From positions 1 through 60,898 of the forward strand of contig JAPKMW010000073.1 in NCBI GenBank assembly GCA_026645575.1: DNA of 60,898 nt. The letters run 5' to 3'. Made by a program: the position numbers and the translations under genes. Each line of letters opens with the position of its first letter. Position 1 is the first letter of the stretch. Below, piece by piece: positions 8,765 through 16,004 of the stretch. Below the pieces are notes generated by a model, which was not told the origin of the DNA, searched no databases, and worked only from the letters and a program-made list of their open reading frames with translations. Source of the DNA: Caldilineaceae bacterium (GTDB lineage: Bacteria > Chloroflexota > Anaerolineae > Caldilineales > Caldilineaceae).

Positions 8765-9391
8765 TTACTGCCAGGATTGCAAATCGTCCAGGCGGAACTG
8801 TCGCTCAGTGAGCCATAACCGCCCTATTTTCAGCCACCAGCCATTGACCTGGGCCGTGGCTGGGCGGCTCAAGTCAACAAGATATTCACGCAGGCCGCCA
8901 TTGGCATTGGCGACATAAGGTAAGCCGCCCCCTTGCACCAGGCTGGCCAGTCGCCCATTTTGCGGGTGCGACAAGACACGCAGCCAGCGCAGCCCATCTT
9001 GTTGGGCCTGTTGTTGCAAGGTCTGCCAGAGACGCCGCCCGATCCCTTGTCCCTGAAAACTATCTTCGACCAGAATGGCCGGTTCGGCAGTTGGTTCTTT
9101 TTCCCGCGCCTCACGCACATAATAAGCCAGCCCCACAATCCCAGCCTGGGCGCCGGCAACGGCCACAAAACCTAGCCCCTGTGCCGGCGCCAGGCGACAA
9201 ACCGCCGCAATTTCCGTCGCCGTTGGTTTGCGATATTGGAGGTAGCGATAGTAGACACTTTCCGGCGAGAGCCGCTGGTGCATGGCGTCAATCAGATCGG
9301 CATCGCCAGCAACCAGGGGGCGCACATGAATGTTGTGAACTTGCGATTGTGTTATCCTTGCCGCCCGCGGTTGGTGGCGTTGGTTCATCAT
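8765..9391 (-). CDS. GNAT-family N-acetyltransferase
   Basis: A 208-residue protein with one GNAT fold. Residues about 25-165 contain HVRPLVAGDADLIDAMHQRLSPESVYYRYL, a start often seen in acetyltransferases resembling the regulatory domain of protein lysine acetyltransferases. FVAVAGAQAGIVGLAYYV and the acetyl-CoA pyrophosphate loop FQGQGIGRRLWQ follow (Q/R-x-x-G-x-G/A form). The start has AAGGA upstream. It donates an acetyl group from acetyl-CoA to an amine; the acceptor is unknown. The gene is preceded by the same two-heptamer plus -10 signature (9441-9473) that stands before the RHS and fibre genes 12-28 kb away, so it is probably co-regulated with the Tc-like locus. That makes a role in modifying or protecting against its products worth considering, but this is inference. 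Confidence 0.88.
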   Translation of the reverse strand: MMNQRHQPRAARITQSQVHNIHVRPLVAGDADLIDAMHQRLSPESVYYRYLQYRKPTATEIAAVCRLAPAQGLGFVAVAGAQAGIVGLAYYVREAREKEPTAEPAILVEDSFQGQGIGRRLWQTLQQQAQQDGLRWLRVLSHPQNGRLASLVQGGGLPYVANANGGLREYLVDLSRPATAQVNGWWLKIGRLWLTERQFRLDDLQSWQ

Positions 9392-9440
9392 ACGGCGTTC
9401 CTTCCCGGTTCATCCTGCGTACTCGATTTGCGCTAGTAGC

Positions 9441-9473
9441 AGGGTAATGGGCAAGCGTCACAAAAACGTCACA
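9441..9473 (-). promoter_or_regulatory. SARP-type promoter: two TGTGACG heptamers 11 bp apart, TACCCT -10 box
   Basis: Read on the minus strand, heptamers TGTGACG at 9473-9467 and 9462-9456 are separated by TTTT, giving an 11-bp period. Nine bases later comes TACCCT (9446-9441), about 50 bases before the GNAT start codon. The same arrangement occurs at 21918-21950 and 37831-37863. Confidence 0.75.
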
Positions 9474-9493
9474 ACTTTTCTGGTTCGGTGGCA

Positions 9494-11146
9494 TCAGTAA
9501 ATTGGCGGTAGTGCAGGCAGCACAGATGCGATTCGCAACGGAAAGCCAGGCGCACCGACGGCGTGCGGCGACGGGTGACTGTGCTTGAAGAGTAGATTCA
9601 TGTTGATACGCTGCCCCCAGTCACGTTGTAGGGCCGGGGGGCGCATTTCTGCATCCAGCTTTTTGCCTAGTTGGGCCACCAGCGGCGGCAGCGCCTCAAT
9701 GTCAGCCAAGGTGGTACGGAAATTGACGATACAGGCGCGCAAGAGATAGTTGCCATCCACCAGTGCATTAGAAACAAAGGCCACGCCGCTCGTTTGCAGT
9801 TGATTGAGCAAGGCGGCATTCAGTTCATTCAGATATGGCTCGACGCCGGTCTGATCAGCAGGTAGATCGGGCGGCACAAACCGAAAGGTGGTAATGCTCA
9901 AGTTCTGGGTCACGGCCTGCAATGCCGGGTGATCGTCTACATCTCGGTACAAAGCGCGGGCCAGGGCAATGTCATCGCCGATCATCTCGACATAGCCCGC
10001 CCGCCCCACCTGGCGCAAAGCCAGCCAAACCTTCAGCGCCCGGAAGCCGCGCGAATTTTGCATCCCGAAAGCATAGTAGTTGATCGGCGGGTCTTCCTGG
10101 ATGCCATCAAAGTTATAATAGGTCGGATGGTGGCTAAAGGTCTCGACCAGATTGTGGGGATTGCGCACCAACGCACAGCCGGCCTCCAACGGGCTATAGA
10201 GCCACTTATGCGGATCGAGTGCAATCGAGTCGGCATCACGCAGCCCTAGCAGATCAGGGGAAGCATCCGGTAAGGCAGCGGCAGGGGCGCCATAGGCGCC
10301 ATCAACATGGAACCAGAGATCATACTTACGGCAGATAGCCGCAATTTCAGGCAGCGGATCAACGGCGCCCGTGCTTGTCGTCCCTGCCGTGCCGACGACG
10401 AGGAAGGGCAGCAACCCGGCGGCGCGGTCGGCGAGGATCTGTTCTTCCAAAGCAAACACGTCCATCTGCTGCTGGGCATCGACACTGATCCAGCGCACGG
10501 CGTTGGCGCCCAGGCCAAAGAGGTCGGCGGCTTTGTCGATCCAGGTGTGCGTCTCTTTGGAAACATAGGCGACGAGACGGCTGTTGCCGGCAGCGATGCC
10601 TTCGGTTTGCAGATCCCAGGGCGCTTTCGCTTTGCGTGCCGCCAGAAAACAGACAAAATTCGCCATATTGCCGCCGCTGACCAAGAGGCCCCCAGCGGTG
10701 CGTGGGTAGCCGATCAGGTCGGCAATCCAGCGAATGGTCTGCGCTTCGATCTCGGTTGCCATTGGCGAGAGCGTGAAGGCGCCGACATTCGGGTTCACCG
10801 CCGCCGCCAGGAAATCGGCCAGCACACCAATGGGTGCGGGTGCAGCCGTGATATAACCCCAGAATTTGGGGTGTCCGTTAAAGAGTGAATGATCAAAGAG
10901 CAGATCGGTGGCTTCCGCCAAGAGATCCCCTGCCGACGCGCCCGTTTCCGGCAGTGGGGCTGTACCCAACAACTGGCGAATGGCTTGCGGCGACTCTCCA
11001 GAGGTCACAGGACGCTCAGGAAGTTCATCAAACAATTGGGCGATGCGTTCGACCAGTTCATGGCCCAGCTTGCGAAATTCGGCGCCGTGCAGCGCAAGCG
11101 GCGCTTGGCGATAACGTAACTTGAGGGTTGGATCGAGAAATTTCAT
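9494..11146 (-). CDS. PLP-dependent group II (aromatic-L-amino-acid type) decarboxylase
   Basis: A 550-residue enzyme of the pyridoxal-phosphate group II decarboxylase family. Visible landmarks are NGHPKFWGYITAAPAP and the AGGLLVSGGNMANFVC block (cofactor phosphate region). Then come HTWIDKAADLFGLG, the cofactor-contacting HVDGAYGAP with its Asp, and ALDPHKWLYSPLEAG, in which the Lys at about residue 312 forms the internal aldimine. It probably removes CO2 from an aromatic or related L-amino acid to make an amine; the substrate is not readable from sequence. AAAGGAG lies before the ATG. The gene is transcribed away from a BTAD regulator, and three 11-bp-phased heptamers plus a -10 box lie between them, so it is the likely target of that regulator. 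Confidence 0.88.
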   Translation of the reverse strand: MKFLDPTLKLRYRQAPLALHGAEFRKLGHELVERIAQLFDELPERPVTSGESPQAIRQLLGTAPLPETGASAGDLLAEATDLLFDHSLFNGHPKFWGYITAAPAPIGVLADFLAAAVNPNVGAFTLSPMATEIEAQTIRWIADLIGYPRTAGGLLVSGGNMANFVCFLAARKAKAPWDLQTEGIAAGNSRLVAYVSKETHTWIDKAADLFGLGANAVRWISVDAQQQMDVFALEEQILADRAAGLLPFLVVGTAGTTSTGAVDPLPEIAAICRKYDLWFHVDGAYGAPAAALPDASPDLLGLRDADSIALDPHKWLYSPLEAGCALVRNPHNLVETFSHHPTYYNFDGIQEDPPINYYAFGMQNSRGFRALKVWLALRQVGRAGYVEMIGDDIALARALYRDVDDHPALQAVTQNLSITTFRFVPPDLPADQTGVEPYLNELNAALLNQLQTSGVAFVSNALVDGNYLLRACIVNFRTTLADIEALPPLVAQLGKKLDAEMRPPALQRDWGQRINMNLLFKHSHPSPHAVGAPGFPLRIASVLPALPPIY

Positions 11147-11187
11147 AAATGCTCCTTTGTGGTTCGTTGCGGTTTTGCTCTGCCGTT

Positions 11188-11243
11188 AGCATAGCAGGCG
11201 ACCGCGTCGAAAAGGCCCCCAAAGCGCGTCGAGATTGTGTCGA
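11188..11243 (-). promoter_or_regulatory. phased TCGAC heptamer repeats and -10 box of the decarboxylase gene
   Basis: On the minus strand TCGACAC (11243-11237), TCGACGC (11232-11226) and TCGACGC (11210-11204) start 11 and 22 bp apart. Ten bases after the last comes TATGCT (11193-11188), with TGC before it (extended -10). The layout matches binding sites of SARP/BTAD activators, and a BTAD gene is divergent from here. Confidence 0.65.
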
Positions 11244-11334
11244 AATTGGGGATTGTCGGGTCGCTATGTTTTGGGTTATACTAGGCCTAGCCATGTTTTC
11301 TACTATTGACAGCTTTAAAATATGCAACTCATGC

Positions 11335-11340
11335 TATAAT
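11335..11340 (+). promoter_or_regulatory. extended -10 promoter of the BTAD regulator, probably leaderless
   Basis: TGCTATAAT at 11332-11340 is a perfect extended -10 element. Only seven bases (11341-11347) separate it from the ATG at 11348, so transcription should begin at or next to the start codon. No ribosome-binding site is visible, consistent with a leaderless mRNA. A TTGACA at 11306 is 23 bp upstream, too far for a normal -35. Confidence 0.65.
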
Positions 11341-11347
11341 GCTTGCT

Positions 11348-14300
11348 ATGGCCGAAACGTTAGAACTCGCGCTCCTGGGCAATCCTGAACTGCGTCTGGC
11401 GGGACAACCACTGGGTCGTTTTCGCTCGGCCAAAGTCTATGCGTTGCTCTACTATCTGGCTGTCACCCGGCGCCCCCAACCACGCACAGTCTTGGCCGGC
11501 CTCTTTTGGGGCGACATCGACGAGTATTATGCCCGGCGCAACTTGAACCGCACCCTCTCCGACTTGACCCACTTTGTCGCTGATCATCTAGTGGTGGAAC
11601 GTCAGCACCTGGCCTTTGCCCAGAGCCAACCCTATTGGTCGGATGTGGAAACCTTGGAAGAAGCTGTGGCAACCGCGCCCACGGCGCAAACGGTGGCGAC
11701 CTTAGCCGCTGCGGCTGACCTCTACCGGGGTGACTTTTTGGATGGTTTCTATGTCCAAGACGCGCCGGAATTTGAGCAATGGGTGCTGAATGAACGCAGT
11801 CGTTTACGCAACGGGGTAATCCAACTGCTCCACACCCTCGCCCAATACCATGCCGACCAGGACGCCCTGCCGCCGGCCATGGACTATACCCGGCGCATTT
11901 TGCAACTGGAACCCTGGCGCGAGGAAGCCCATCGCCAGTTAATGTTGCTGCTGGCCCAGAGCGGGCAACGCAGCGCCGCCCTGGCCCAATTCGAGCGATG
12001 TCGGCAAGCCCTACACAGTGAACTAGCTGTCGAACCGGATGCCGCCACGATGGAACTTGTTGCCCAGATTCGCGCCGACAGTATTGCCAAGATGGCAAGA
12101 AGACAAGAAGATAGGATGACAAGATGGCAAGGTGACACGGTGACTTCGACAAGCTCAGTCACCGTGTCACCCCCTCATCCTGTCATCGTATCATCGGGCC
12201 ATCCTGTCACCCCATCACCTACCCACAACCTCCCCGCCCAACGCACCCCCTTTGTCGGGCGTGCGGCAGAATTGGGCGACATCCTGCGGCTGTTGGTGGA
12301 AGAGGCAGATTGTCGTCTGTTAACGCTGATTGGACCAGGCGGGATGGGCAAGACACGACTGGCGCTGAAGGTGGCCGAGCAGATTGTGGACACGGCAGCA
12401 GGAGAAACGTGCTTTGGCGATGGCGTCTTCTTTGTGTCGTTGGAAAATGTCAACGATGCCGATGGCCTGGTTTCGGCGGTGATTGCGGCCATTTCCACAG
12501 CACATAGCTTTCCGGTGCGTCGGGAAGCACCCTTAGTCGATCAACTCTTCCATTTCTTACGCACCAAAACCATGCTCTTGGTATTGGACAATTTTGAACA
12601 TCTGGTCAAGCACGCCGACCTCTGCTCGACGCTGCTTATGGCCGCGTCTGGCGTCAAACTATTGGTCACTTCACGCGAAACCCTTGGCTTACAGGAAGCC
12701 TGGTTTTATCCGCTCTTAGGGCTGACCATCCCCACAGGGCGGGCAGAAAATAAAGCGCCGCCCAATGACTATGACGCAATCCGACTCTTTGGCCAATGTG
12801 CGCGCCGGACGCGCCCAAACTTTGACCTGGCGGCTGAACGGGTGGCGGTGTTGCGCATCTGCATGCTGGTCGAAGGAATGCCCCTAGCCATCGAGTTAGC
12901 CGCCGCCTGGCTCAAAGGCATGACTTGTACCCAGATTGCCGAAGAAGTGGCGCGCGGGCTAGACATTCTGACGGCCCGCTACCAAAACATCCCCGCCCGT
13001 CATCGCAGCATGCGTGTCGTCATGGATCACACGTGGGCCTTGCTCGCTGCCGATGAAGCCGCCGCCATTGCCCGGTTAGCGATCTTTCGGGGGCGCTTTC
13101 GCCAGGAGGCCGCCAATATCATCACGGCGACTTCGCTCTTTACGCTGGCAACCTTGGTGGAAAAAGCGCTGTTGCGCGTGACGCCCGACGGCTATTATCA
13201 GATCCACGAATTGACCCGCCAATATGCCGAAGAGAAGCTGACCGCCGCCGACAAGTCCGCCTTGCGCGATGCTCATACGCTCTACTACGCCGGCCTGCTT
13301 GATCAACAAAGAGTACACATCTTCAGCGCTGCCTATCAGCAAGCCTGGACGCTGGTGGGCGGTGAAGTGGACAATATTCGCCATGCTTGGGAATGGCTAG
13401 TAGCGACCATTGCAAGCGAACGGCCAGCGCTGCCGGTCACAACCTTGTTGCGCCAGATGGCGGAAGTCTTTGCCCACTATTATATTTTTCAATCACTGAC
13501 GCTCTCTGGACAGGCGCTCTTTGTCAAGGCCAGTCAGGTCGCCGAGGCGGCGGGATGGGCAATCAAAGCCGCTGCCAGCGCGGGGCCGCAAAGTCCACAA
13601 GCCACCTTGGTGCATCTCCGGCTGATCACTGGTCTGTTTCACTACGAGCGTGGTCACTTCCGCGCTGGCTTGACCGTGGCGGAAGAAGCAATCGACGTTT
13701 GTCGCGCCTTAGCGCTGGAAGCGGATCTGCTTCTGGCCTTGCTGCTCTATGGGCGAATCCAAGTCCGCCGCGGCGCGGCCACCGAAGCGGCGACGGCGTT
13801 ACAAGAGGCATTGGCCCTGGCGCAACGGCTTGGCTCCCCTCATAGTAGCGCCGAAGCGTTGTTTAGCCTGGCGATGGTTGCCAGCGGCCAAGGAGGGTAT
13901 GCGGAAGCCCAAAGCTATCTACGGCAAGGATTGGCGCTCGCCCAAGCGATGGACTATCGGCCCTGGATTGCACGCGCCTTGAACAACCTAGGCACCTCCT
14001 ATTCGCGCCAGCACGACTATCAACAGGCCAAACCCTACTATGAACAAGCGCTGCCCATTGCGCAGGAAGCGGGCGATCAAAGTCTGGTCATGATCATGAT
14101 CAGCAATTTGGGCGGAGTTTACACCGGCTTTGGTCAGTATGCCCTAGCGCTCGATCACTATCAACGCAGCCTGACCATGGCGCGCAACTTTGGCGATGAG
14201 CGGTGGATTGCGGCCAATTTGAATGGCTTCGCCAATACCTATCTGGCGATGGACGATCTACCCGCCGCCGAGCGAGTTTTACGGGAAGCATTAACCGTGG

Positions 14301-14593
14301 GGCAGCAGAGCGATAGCATCCCGGACACCTTGGGTAGCATTGCGCGGCTGGGCCATCTCTTCGCCCGGCGTGGGCAACTGGAAGCGGCCCTCAAAGCGCT
14401 GACCTTTGTCGAGCAACATCCGGTCACGATGGCGCGCGATCACCTCTACAACCAACCGCTCCTCGCCGAGCTGCGTAGTGAATTGCCGGTGGCGTTGTTT
14501 GAAGCTACCGCTGCTTGGGCTGCGGATCAAGTCGTAGACGGAGTGGTGCGTTGGTTGTTACATGGCGAGGGTGTATTGTCTGTTGCTCTATAA
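11348..14593 (+). CDS. BTAD/NB-ARC/TPR transcriptional regulator (SARP-like, 1081 aa)
   Basis: An AfsR-like large regulator. Residues 1-95 form an OmpR-type winged helix (LGNPELRLAGQPLGRF, then RTVLAGLFWGD and NLNRTLSDL). Residues about 100-250 are the bacterial transcriptional activation domain (LYRGDFLDGF, LQLEPWREEAHRQLM, LAVEPDAATMEL). After a low-complexity linker (about 252-305) comes an NB-ARC ATPase with P-loop GPGGMGKTR near 329, Walker B LLVLDNFEHLV near 410, LLVTSRETLGL and GMPLAIELAAAWL near 510. From about 600 to the end are TPR repeats (ALNNLGTSYSRQHDYQQAKPYYEQAL). Proteins of this build bind DNA direct repeats and are gated by nucleotide and ligand binding. I chose ATG 11348 because the fold begins right there and a TATAAT lies 7 nt upstream; a TTG at 11306 would extend it. 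The linker is encoded by intergenic-type repeat DNA. Confidence 0.9.
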   Translation: MAETLELALLGNPELRLAGQPLGRFRSAKVYALLYYLAVTRRPQPRTVLAGLFWGDIDEYYARRNLNRTLSDLTHFVADHLVVERQHLAFAQSQPYWSDVETLEEAVATAPTAQTVATLAAAADLYRGDFLDGFYVQDAPEFEQWVLNERSRLRNGVIQLLHTLAQYHADQDALPPAMDYTRRILQLEPWREEAHRQLMLLLAQSGQRSAALAQFERCRQALHSELAVEPDAATMELVAQIRADSIAKMARRQEDRMTRWQGDTVTSTSSVTVSPPHPVIVSSGHPVTPSPTHNLPAQRTPFVGRAAELGDILRLLVEEADCRLLTLIGPGGMGKTRLALKVAEQIVDTAAGETCFGDGVFFVSLENVNDADGLVSAVIAAISTAHSFPVRREAPLVDQLFHFLRTKTMLLVLDNFEHLVKHADLCSTLLMAASGVKLLVTSRETLGLQEAWFYPLLGLTIPTGRAENKAPPNDYDAIRLFGQCARRTRPNFDLAAERVAVLRICMLVEGMPLAIELAAAWLKGMTCTQIAEEVARGLDILTARYQNIPARHRSMRVVMDHTWALLAADEAAAIARLAIFRGRFRQEAANIITATSLFTLATLVEKALLRVTPDGYYQIHELTRQYAEEKLTAADKSALRDAHTLYYAGLLDQQRVHIFSAAYQQAWTLVGGEVDNIRHAWEWLVATIASERPALPVTTLLRQMAEVFAHYYIFQSLTLSGQALFVKASQVAEAAGWAIKAAASAGPQSPQATLVHLRLITGLFHYERGHFRAGLTVAEEAIDVCRALALEADLLLALLLYGRIQVRRGAATEAATALQEALALAQRLGSPHSSAEALFSLAMVASGQGGYAEAQSYLRQGLALAQAMDYRPWIARALNNLGTSYSRQHDYQQAKPYYEQALPIAQEAGDQSLVMIMISNLGGVYTGFGQYALALDHYQRSLTMARNFGDERWIAANLNGFANTYLAMDDLPAAERVLREALTVGQQSDSIPDTLGSIARLGHLFARRGQLEAALKALTFVEQHPVTMARDHLYNQPLLAELRSELPVALFEATAAWAADQVVDGVVRWLLHGEGVLSVAL
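12131..12171. repeat. intergenic-type inverted repeat inside the BTAD linker
   Basis: Arms 12131-12145 (GGTGACACGGTGACT) and 12157-12171 are perfectly complementary. The flanks (12095-12215) are made of short words like AAGATGGCAAG and CATCCTGTCA, also arranged symmetrically. This resembles the GTGACAAG repeat between genes at 7233-7298, yet is read in frame as a flexible Ser/Thr/Val/Pro linker. Confidence 0.75.
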
Positions 14594-14812
14594 ACCGAAG
14601 TAACGCGCATTGATCGAAGAAATCTACCGATGGAATGTATTACAAGTGCCAAATTGCGATTAAGCCGCAGGAACGATTCGGCCAACAGCGCCGGCCCCCT
14701 GCATTGAAGCGGCGGGAACCGTTCGGTATGACCAGACCGGCAGTTGCCGCTTCCAGGCAGGAGGCCGTTGACCAGAATTGATACACCAGTGCTTGGCTTG
14801 AGTACAATCAGG

Positions 14813-15217
14813 TCAACGGGCGTTTTTCATCGCCTTGAGCTGTTTAAGGGTCGGCTCCTGTTGCAAGCGGGCATAGTCTGGCGACTCTCTGGCGTAGATT
14901 GCCACCCTGGCCGCCCCATCAAAGTGGATGCCCCACCCATACGTTTTGCCCAGCGGTGAGGAGCGCAGACAGGGTTGTCCTTTGGCAAAGAACGCGGCCC
15001 GTTTGGTTTCCCATTCGGCTGGTGCGATCCCATTTTTGGCGGCATAGATGGCAAAGATCACTTCATCGGAGGTGTATTGGTAAGGATGGGCGCTGATCAT
15101 CTCGTATTGCAGTTGGGCCACGGTCTTTTCCGGTTTTGCCGGCGGGATCTTGCCCACTTCGGTTTTACAATCATCTGCCACGGCGATAAACGCATTGGTG
15201 TAATTGGTGGAATGCAT
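14813..15217 (-). CDS. DUF6157 family protein
   Basis: A 134-residue soluble protein that matches the whole of what I know as the DUF6157 family: the start MHSTNYTNAFIAVADDC, then QLQYEMISAHPYQYTSDEVIFAIYA, AAFFAKGQPCLRSSPLGKTYGWGIHFD and the end PTLKQLKAMKNAR. The function of the family is unknown; members are found singly in many soil bacteria and actinomycetes. Two cysteines (about residues 17 and 83) and the invariant YGWG segment are the most conserved points. GGGAAG lies before the start codon. It is an isolated minus-strand gene: the gap to the regulator at 14593 holds only a short inverted repeat (CCGTTGACC near 14765 with GGTCAACGG near 14810), and a 21-bp hairpin (15281-15336) lies just upstream of it. 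Confidence 0.85.
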   Translation of the reverse strand: MHSTNYTNAFIAVADDCKTEVGKIPPAKPEKTVAQLQYEMISAHPYQYTSDEVIFAIYAAKNGIAPAEWETKRAAFFAKGQPCLRSSPLGKTYGWGIHFDGAARVAIYARESPDYARLQQEPTLKQLKAMKNAR

Positions 15218-15280
15218 TTTGTTCTTCCCGATCTGTGTTAACTTGTAATGGCTGGTGTTCTGTCAAGAAAGCCATGATCG

Positions 15281-15336
15281 GTAGTAAAGACTTTAGTCTT
15301 TCCCCCGGCTCGGACAAAGACTAAAGTCTTTACTAC
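15281..15336. repeat. 21-bp perfect inverted repeat (GTAGTAAAGACTTTAGTC word)
   Basis: Arms 15281-15301 and 15316-15336 are fully complementary with a 14-nt C-rich loop. A diverged single copy of the arm (GTAGTACAGACTTTAGTC) occurs at the far right of the window near 60818, so the word is dispersed. It lies downstream of the small Ig-like protein gene and may terminate it. Confidence 0.85.
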
Positions 15337-15390
15337 GACCTACCACGCTTATTTGACAAAACACTAGTCCCTTTTGCTCGGCTACGCCAG

Positions 15391-15879
15391 TCAACGCGCC
15401 ACTGCCGGTAAGAAGAGACGATACCCACTGCCGGGTTGACCGCCGCTGCTTTCAATTTGCAGGGGGACTGACTGTGCGCGATAGCCCGCCAGTACAGTCA
15501 CTTGCGCTTTGCCGCCGCGACTGCCCGCAGTGTAGACAGCATTGACACGCCCCTCGGCATCGGTCACGGCGCTGGCCGGGGTGATAGTGCCCAAGCCGCC
15601 ATAGAAAACCACCAGTTGATCGGCCACTGGCTGACCGGCGCTGTCGCGCAGGGTGGCGGTGAGGGCACTCTGCTGGCCTGGTTGAAGCGTGGCATTGGTC
15701 AGCGTAACGGTCAAAGCGCTACTGGTGGCTTGCGCCGGTTGCGCTGCGACGCTTGCGGCGTGGACACGGCTGCTGAAGAGCCGCTCCTGCGTCAAGGTCA
15801 AGCCGACAAAGCTTCCCACCACCAGGGCGATCAGGAAGAGCAGATACCAATAAAAATGTTGCCATGTGAATGGTTGCAT
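15391..15879 (-). CDS. small secreted/anchored Ig-like (Big_1) protein with LP-type C-terminal tail
   Basis: A 162-residue exported protein. Residues 10-30 (YWYLLFLIALVVGSFVGLTL) form a signal peptide or N-terminal membrane anchor. Residues about 50-145 form one bacterial Ig-like domain of the Big_1 (intimin/invasin) type, with LTVTLTNATLQPGQQSALTA, VFYGGLGTITPASAVTDAEG and VNAVYTAGSRGGKAQVTV. After a Gly-rich spacer the protein ends YRLFLPAVAR, the tail also seen on the 313-residue Big_1 protein, the TcA-like protein and the cytochrome. Big_1 domains work as extracellular spacers or adhesins. The gene starts 125 bp after the first RHS gene on the same strand, so it is probably the second gene of that transcript. 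Confidence 0.8.
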   Translation of the reverse strand: MQPFTWQHFYWYLLFLIALVVGSFVGLTLTQERLFSSRVHAASVAAQPAQATSSALTVTLTNATLQPGQQSALTATLRDSAGQPVADQLVVFYGGLGTITPASAVTDAEGRVNAVYTAGSRGGKAQVTVLAGYRAQSVPLQIESSGGQPGSGYRLFLPAVAR

Positions 15880-16004
15880 TGTGTTTTCTCCGGTTACGAA
15901 ATATGTTTATACTGATGGTACAGACCTTTTCCTTGGAAGGCCATTTTCTTTCACTTCCAGTGGTGGCTGCGTAACATCAGTGACATCGATAATAGTGGGC
16001 AGTG

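Noticed and set aside
11306..11340. TTGACA (11306) plus TATAAT (11335) as a normal sigma-70 promoter pair
   Set aside because: The 23-bp spacing is too long; the extended -10 explains the promoter better.
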